Assembly (NCBI GenBank): GCA_023159155.1
Contig: JAJNNX010000033.1
Coordinates: 1-64,000 of the forward strand
Direction of reading: 5' to 3'
DNA: 64,000 bases
Source: Ustulina deusta
Taxonomy: Eukaryota > Ascomycota > Sordariomycetes > Xylariales > Xylariaceae
A program made the position numbers and the translations under genes. Of this stretch, positions 58,215-64,000 are shown one piece after another (position 1 is the first letter of the stretch; every line of letters begins with the position of its first letter). The notes under the pieces are model-generated. The model ran no database searches. It worked only from the letters and a program-made list of their open reading frames with translations, and had not been told where the DNA came from.

Positions 58215-59915
58215 ATAAATAATAATAAGAACTACTTTAATCACAATATGCGTTGCGGTCTTTGTAAAGACTCATTCATTCTCACTAATAGCCTATTATC
58301 CTCGTTAAGTTGTTGGTGAACGCGGGCCTCATCATCATCGCAGATAAAGCATAGTCCAGTATAAAATCCAATGGACAGAGAGAGGCGGGATAGTCATGTC
58401 GGCACCCCAGAGCATGCCTGTCGCGTGACTGACTAGCCTTGAGTTGAAGTTATGTAATCTAAACCTTGGGAGGGTTCCTATTTGCGGAAATTGCCAACTG
58501 CCAAAAAAATTAGTTAACAAATACTCTGCCCGTCTCGGAGTGAGAACGCGGAGTGATCTGGCGATTTTTAACATGGTTTGTGATTGGTTTGGATATCTCA
58601 ATACAACCGTAGCCTAGACCGCAGGAAGCTCTCCGGGGCGCAACACGTGGGCCGCGTTGGGCAGAAACATCGTGACACATGACGGTCAGACATTTTCCTT
58701 GACACGTATTTAGATCTAAACGCCGAGGTAGAAACATTCTAACTACAGAGGCTGAAGTATGTTCCCGCCTCGGACTATAATTCCGTTACCGACGGACTAG
58801 CTATTTTATTAACTTGTCTAGGCATCTCAGTTCAAAAGAAGCCGCCAAGACATACATGTATGTGTCACTCTACATTGATACTGTATACCCGAAATGCATT
58901 GACGTTAGCGAGCTTATTCCGTCAGTGCAATTGAGTAAGAAGTGGGCAACTACACAACCTGGGGAATTCATGCCGATGTATTCCTTACCACCTCAATGCT
59001 AGGGATAACTAAGCTCTCAATTAGGGTTAGCTTGAATTCATGATTGCAAATCTCATGGTTTGAACAACAGATCGTGAATTATCTTCATGGGACCTTACTA
59101 CATTTTTGATGCCCAATCATTTAGGCGAAGGTAAATGAAAATATCGCCGCGGATGAATTCACAAGTTGGCGGGAACAAGTTGTCTAATCAAGCGTGGAAT
59201 AATACATTTGAAAGTGTTCAAGTTCTATATCTGCCAAGCTCTTGTTCGATAGCCAACAATACTGGGCTTGGGTGATGATCTTTATTGTTGCGCGAAAGGT
59301 CCTAAAATACCCCATTTGGGTACCCTCATTTCATGTTGCTTCCGCTTTTCTGGAGTTGCTCGAGTCACCATACTCATGTGATCATATCATTGCACTGCTT
59401 AAATTGCCTCTCGTGGACCTGGGAATCGGAGGGTGCATTATGCAGTCTCTCCCTGATACTGACCCAATATTACCTGGTGAACACAAGACTCCCGTGTGTT
59501 CCGGGCTTATAATCTTGTATGAGCCGTCCCACACAAGGTGGTGAAATGGATAGCAAGTAAGCTGTTGAGTTGGTATGGTCCCTCAATACCGATCACGTGA
59601 GCGTATCTCGGGAAGCCTCCTCCGCAGTCTGTTGAGATCTGATATGGTTCAGACCCGGTCATGTGATCGATATTTCAGCCGCCGTTAAGTATACTATCAC
59701 ATCTCATACATCGTCACAGTCGTGATTAGTAAAGAATGATAGAGGGTAGTATTAGATAGGACAAATCAGAGCGCATATTAACCTAGTCCTGATAGCAGTG
59801 AGAGGGGGAGGCCATATACATAGGGAACGACCGCCGTACTGTAGTTTATCATAACTCTCACCTCTATACTTCTATCCTGGAACATTGTCACCCAAGTTGT
59901 AAGGTGCAATTCACC
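58215..59915. other. Intergenic region and promoter of the Rieske gene
   Basis: 1.7 kb without a supported gene. CACGTG sites occur near 58645 and at 59594. A frame at 59242-59544 has no early ATG and no family features. The last 330 bp should hold the Rieske promoter. Confidence 0.5.
59593..59603 (+). promoter_or_regulatory. CACGTG motif upstream of the Rieske gene
   Basis: TCACGTGAGCG, about 320 bp before the ATG, identical to the site at 56538. A related GTCATGTGATCG lies 60 bp downstream of it. Confidence 0.4.
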
Positions 59916-61298
59916 ATGGCTGAGATCTCTATTTACTACTCGCCCAAGATTCTTCTCTTGACCCTATCCGCATCCTTAGTCGCGATAGTCCTTTCATACT
60001 TGTCAAGATTCTCTAGCTTAAAGCGTCTGTCCAAGAGATTCTCTAAGACCAAAGATGGAGGAAACCAGACTGTCAGAGCGCTACCAAATTCATGGTATCT
60101 TTCTCAAGAGATGTATGATCTCGAGAGACGGGCAATTTTCTCAAAGAAATGGCTTCTTACAACACATCAAGTAAGACTTCCGAATCCGGGAGACTGGCTA
60201 CGATACCAGGTCGCCGGCTTCGATTTTGTTATCGCAAAGGATCGCACCGGAGCTATCAATGCCTTCCACAACGTCTGTAGGCACCGGGCCTTTCCAGTTG
60301 TGACAAAGGATGAGGGGAACAATAGCATCCTTGCCTGCAAGTACCACAATTGGTCCTACGCTCTCAATGGCAAGCTCACCAAAGCGCCATCGTATCAAGA
60401 TGTCGAAGGGTTCGACAAAAGCCAAAATAGCCTGTTTCCTATCCATGTCCATATCGACACCAATGGGTTTATTTGGGTAAATATGGAGGCCACAGAGAAG
60501 CCAACCAGGACATGGGACGAGGACTATAAGAACATCGATAAGCAGGCTAGATTTGCGGCCTATAATTTTGCCGACTACAAATTCGACCATACCTGGCAAA
60601 TGGAGGGAGAGTATAACTGGAAACTTCTGGGGGACAACTACAACGAGTGTTATCACTGCCCAACTACGCACCCTGATATTCCCAGTGTCGCCGATCTCAG
60701 CGCTTATAAGGTCGTCACGGAGAATTCGTACGTTCAGCATCTCGGCAACCCAACACCCGAACAAATCGCACAGGGTTTCAATGTAGCCGCCACATTCTAC
60801 TTCCCCAATGCCTCGATGAATGTCTCGTAAGTATAATTGTCGCCGTATTGAGACAGATCGTGTCGCTGACTCATGTTTAGACCGCACTTCTTCTTCATCC
60901 AACGATTCATTCCCAAGAGTCCCAACACGTCCATCATGTACTACGAGGTCTTTCGGAACAAGAACTCGTCCGAAGAGGACTTCCAGGTGATCAACAACAT
61001 TTACAAGCGTGTCATGTCGGAGGACAAATACCTTTGCGCCAATGCGCACAAGAATATTCAGGCTGGCGTGTTTGTGAACGGAGAGCTGCACCCGAAAATG
61101 GAACAGGGTCCCCTCTTCTTCCAGAAGCTGGTACGTGACCTCGTCACGGACCACCACAAGCAGGAGAAGAAGGCCGGGCAAGAGATCTGGCCTGCTAGAC
61201 AGAGACTCCCAGGGGATGCTACGCTCACCGAGGAAGATCTCAGTCTCTGTTCATCGGTGGATTGCACGAGTTTGAAAAAGGAAGGTCTTGATTGGTGA
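59916..61298 (+). CDS. Rieske [2Fe-2S] monooxygenase, choline-monooxygenase-like, membrane anchored
   Basis: Exons 59916-60826 and 60881-61298 with a 54-bp intron (branch GCTGAC); 442 residues. The ATG at 59916 sits in a good context (CACCATGG). Residues 11-29 (ILLLTLSASLVAIVLSYL) form a likely membrane anchor followed by a basic stretch. The Rieske centre is Cys121-x-His123 with 17 residues to Cys141-x2-His144 (CRHRAFP, CKYHNWSY). The catalytic iron site is DNYNECYHCPTTHP with His247 and His252. The family inserts oxygen into or demethylates quaternary amines, taking electrons from a separate reductase; none is encoded nearby. Choline or glycine betaine is the likeliest substrate type by similarity, but this is not settled. 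It follows the FAD oxidase on the same strand. Confidence 0.88.
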
Positions 61299-62442
61299 TT
61301 ATTAGCCCGCCGTCGTGGTCACTTGTGGATTCTTTGCGCGTCGTCTTCACTTGTTTATAGCGGGAGTATACGGAGAGTTCCTGTTTCTAATCTGGGGATT
61401 AAATTTTTTTCCCCATTATGAGATATTCCCTTCTTTGTCGCATATTGGGCGGGGATTGCACTTAGCATAGCACTAAATTGATACCTGTTATTTGATAAGA
61501 ATTGGTCTTCTCAACCTCATCTTGCCTACCTAACGAAAGTAGAAGTATTGGTGGGAAGATTGGTGACTTCACCCTACCCGCATGATATAACAAGCATATA
61601 GTAAAACCCGCGAATTCACGTGTGCGCGACAGGTTTCCCATTATCGGATCGGCATAGAATAACCCCACCTAAATTGGTGCAGATTGACGAACAAGATAGC
61701 GCCGATCCAGTTTGACGGAATGGTTTGACAGCATCATTTGCGGCATGTCGCTAGACTAGCCTTCCCGGGAAGATAGATCTACTTAATATAGAGTGCCCAG
61801 AGCTAGTATGTACTATGAATGATAACGCGTAGCTAAAGCAGCGTTAGGCCAACCGTTTATCTTGTCGTGACGTTGTCTAAACAGGGCCCTCCCCTCCCCT
61901 AACACACCTTATCACCGGCTTCGGCGGTAGTAAAGCCTATCAATCCAATATGGGTCGAATACCAAGATAGAGGCGCAAGAGGCGCGATGCTGACAATTAA
62001 CTAGGCAGGTTAGTTGTTAGTGTCGGCGCTACGGTATCGTGTCAGTGTTGTATGTGTAAGGGTAGCTTGTGACCTTTATTAGTATAAGTGAACACGTGAA
62101 TACCGCTCTCGGTTCGGCTTTGGTTTGTTCCATGGTAGGGTTAGTGGTGCTAGAAATAGGCTGCGTTTATCTGGGTTCGGGAAAGCTAGAACAGCGATGT
62201 GACACGACTTTGGTCACAAGATCAGTGAATCCTCTGCATGATAATAGGATAAGGCAGGGTTCTCGGTCTAGACCGCAAGATGGATCCATGTATACACTAA
62301 ACCGCCCCGCACGCGCCAAAGTATACAGTTATAGTCCACACGCATCTAGCTAACGTCAGTTTCTCTACCACAGCCTTTGACAACTTACCTAGGTGGTTTT
62401 CTTCTGCTGCCGGCCTCTTCAGAGACGAGTCTTCTTGGCTTG
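61299..62442. other. Intergenic region
   Basis: 1.1 kb. A CACGTG lies near 62093 (ACACGTGAATACCGCTC). A frame at 62069-62353 starts without an ATG and has no features. The right part should be the promoter of the transcription factor gene. Confidence 0.5.
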
Positions 62443-64000
62443 ATGACGCCGCCGGGCGAAAGTACGAATTCTCGTGGCAGACGACGTTCACACCATGCCT
62501 GCCTTCCCTGCAGGTCCGTGCCGAGTTACCTTTCTAATTCGCCTGTTGCTCGCTTCTAATCGTGTCGCATACTAACTTTGATATAGGAGGAAAAAGACGC
62601 GATGTCCCGGTGAAAAGCCAGCTTGTTCTAGCTGCGCTCGCCTTAAGCAGCCATGCTCTTATTCCCCCTTGCTAAAGTCCCCCCCACGTGGCGGTCCATC
62701 GGTATTACATGTGGCACAACCCCAATTGATGAACCTCCCTTGACCATTAGCAGGAGGAAAGGCTAGCCACCTTGGAAGAGAAATTAGACCTAATCTTAAA
62801 AGGGCACTTGTATAGATAACCCGTCCCAAGAACTAAAGCTTAAGCCTCAACTTTCTAATTGCTTGCCTAGGCCGAAAAACTCGAGACGGTCCCCTCGAGA
62901 ACAACTGTCTGGAAACATTGCTGAGGATTCGGAGACGTCTGGTTCCCCAACTACAGCGCCTGAGCGACAGAATTACCCTGATGGGAATGTCTCAACTGCT
63001 CAATACGATTCCGAAAGTTCGGATACGCGCCCAGGCCTGACAGATATAGCTACTGGGATTCATCTTTACTTCAAGTATTGTCACAGACAACCGATTTGGT
63101 GCTTCGAACGCGAAGAAATCGACAACTACAGCTCGCTTCCCCACGAACTTGTCTGCAGCATTCTCTGTTTGACCGCACGCTTTTCTAATAAGCGTGATCG
63201 GTTACAGCTCTACGGTCATAATGTCAGGCCATTGATCATGCTTCGCATTGCAAATGGCACAGTGGTACTAGAGACGATTGAAAGCTTGTGCCTACTTTCA
63301 TATTCTTTTTTTATAGGCACGGCTTGACTATGCGGATCTGTTGAGGCCATAGGCTAACGTAAATACAGATGGTAATATTAATCTCGGACAATTCCATGTT
63401 GGCCTGGCTCTCCAACTTTGTCGGTCAGCTATGCTTGATGTCGAATCAGCCTACACTGCCGATGACCCAGCTACGGAGCGGAAGAAGAGGCTTTTTTGGA
63501 GCCTTCAATTGCTTGAACTGTTTTACGGTCGCCAAACTGGTTTTCCTAGTGTTCCCACCGATATTGGCCAGTCTTCTTATTCTGCAACTAATAGAGGGGG
63601 TCAGAGACTTCTTTCGGAATTGAACTCGACGAAGCCGGCCCTACCTACTGAGATCCACGGGCCATCTGAATCATGTGAACCTGGTATCTGGAATACAGGC
63701 ATCCATCTAGGATGGGTCTGGAGCTGCGTGAGAAAATTCGTTTCGGACTGTGCTCACAACATATTGAAGGAGCCTTGGCGGCATGACTCGACGTACGCTG
63801 TGGTACAGTCTGACTTCATGGAAACTGAGAACAGGATCCCTATATGCCACAGATATGATTCAGTCAAGTTCTATGCGCGTACAGTGGAAGAGTTGAAGGG
63901 AAACCACGACTATTGGGCTCCGTGGCTAAGAGAGCAATTAACTTACCATGTCATACCTACAGTGTTAAATCACCCATTCCTTTATATCGTCGGGGCCCAA
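62443..64000 (+). CDS. Zn2Cys6 fungal transcription factor (3' part beyond the window)
   Basis: Five exons are visible: 62443-62513, 62587-62701, 62751-62809, 62871-63316 and 63369 to the window end, giving 441 residues so far. The zinc cluster is complete only after splicing: Cys20, 23, 30, 37, 40, 47 in the pattern C-x2-C-x6-C-x6-C-x2-C-x6-C (ACLPCRRKKTRCPG, then ACSSCARLKQPC). A linker and short coiled coil (EERLATLEEKLDLIL) come next, then a fungal-specific transcription factor domain with LYFKYCHRQPIWCFERE and DGNINLGQFHVGLALQLCRS. The fourth intron (63317-63368) starts with GC instead of GT but has branch site GCTAAC and restores a typical domain sequence. It acts in the nucleus as a DNA-binding regulator. 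Its position after the oxidase and Rieske genes suggests it may control them (inference). Confidence 0.88.

Noticed and set aside
59242..59544. 100-codon frame between the oxidase and Rieske genes
   Set aside because: It begins without an ATG, has no domain features and no splice partners.
60198..61181. 327-codon frame on the minus strand
   Set aside because: It lies antisense across the Rieske gene and its intron, lacks any family features and has the His/Val/Leu-rich look of an antisense shadow.
62069..62353. 94-codon frame before the transcription factor
   Set aside because: It starts at a non-ATG codon and its sequence shows no conserved pattern; it lies where a promoter is expected.

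Overview
The window is nuclear DNA of a filamentous ascomycete (Pezizomycotina). The evidence is short 48-80 bp introns with CTAAC/CTGAC-like branch sites, a Zn2Cys6 transcription factor, SesB-type hydrolase, kinase and ankyrin proteins typical of these fungi, an intron-bearing tRNA-Thr, and a large block degraded in the manner of repeat-induced point mutation (RIP: C to T and G to A between copies). No species can be named from the sequence alone.

Positions 1 to about 45,000 are an extremely A+T-rich transposon graveyard without an intact gene. Matching terminal repeats and target-site duplications (TSDs) allow part of it to be dated. Family A (248-bp LTRs, Gag-like remnant, no visible pol) occurs at 5833-9602 (-), 34879-38950 (+) and as a fragment near 44240-44847 (-). 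Element C (17859-39003, 267-bp LTRs) was entered by element B (19884-32856, 366-bp LTRs) and, in its right LTR, by A2. An inverted piece of B lies at 916-5603. A 1.3-kb TRIM-like element G (42213-43550) carries a solo LTR of C. A large imperfect inverted repeat (9721-11450 against 15225-17225) and an exact 198-bp tandem duplication (22113-22508) are also present. The composition switches sharply to gene-type DNA near 45,000.

Positions 45,000 to 64,000 are gene-bearing. In order they hold: a small secreted cysteine-rich protein (46124-46587, +, three exons); a medium-chain NAD(P)H-dependent reductase with a suspect start (47187-48428, +); a SesB-like alpha/beta-hydrolase fused to a C-terminal pseudokinase (51541-48618, -, four exons); and, head to head with it, a protein kinase (51943-53019, +) followed by an ankyrin protein (to 54729, +). 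The kinase and ankyrin reading frames look like one gene split by a frame change. A tRNA-Thr(UGU) follows on the minus strand. The last three genes, all +, are a peroxisomal FAD amine oxidase of the sarcosine/fructosyl-amine oxidase type (56784-58214), a membrane-anchored Rieske monooxygenase resembling choline monooxygenase (59916-61298), and a Zn2Cys6 regulator cut by the window end (62443-64000).

Two groupings deserve attention. The divergent hydrolase-pseudokinase and kinase-ankyrin pair resembles the modular, cell-death-linked architectures of fungal self/non-self recognition. The oxidase, Rieske oxygenase and regulator could be a small methylated-amine catabolic cluster; the two enzyme genes share an 11-bp CACGTG-containing promoter motif. 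Both functional readings are inference from domains and layout.
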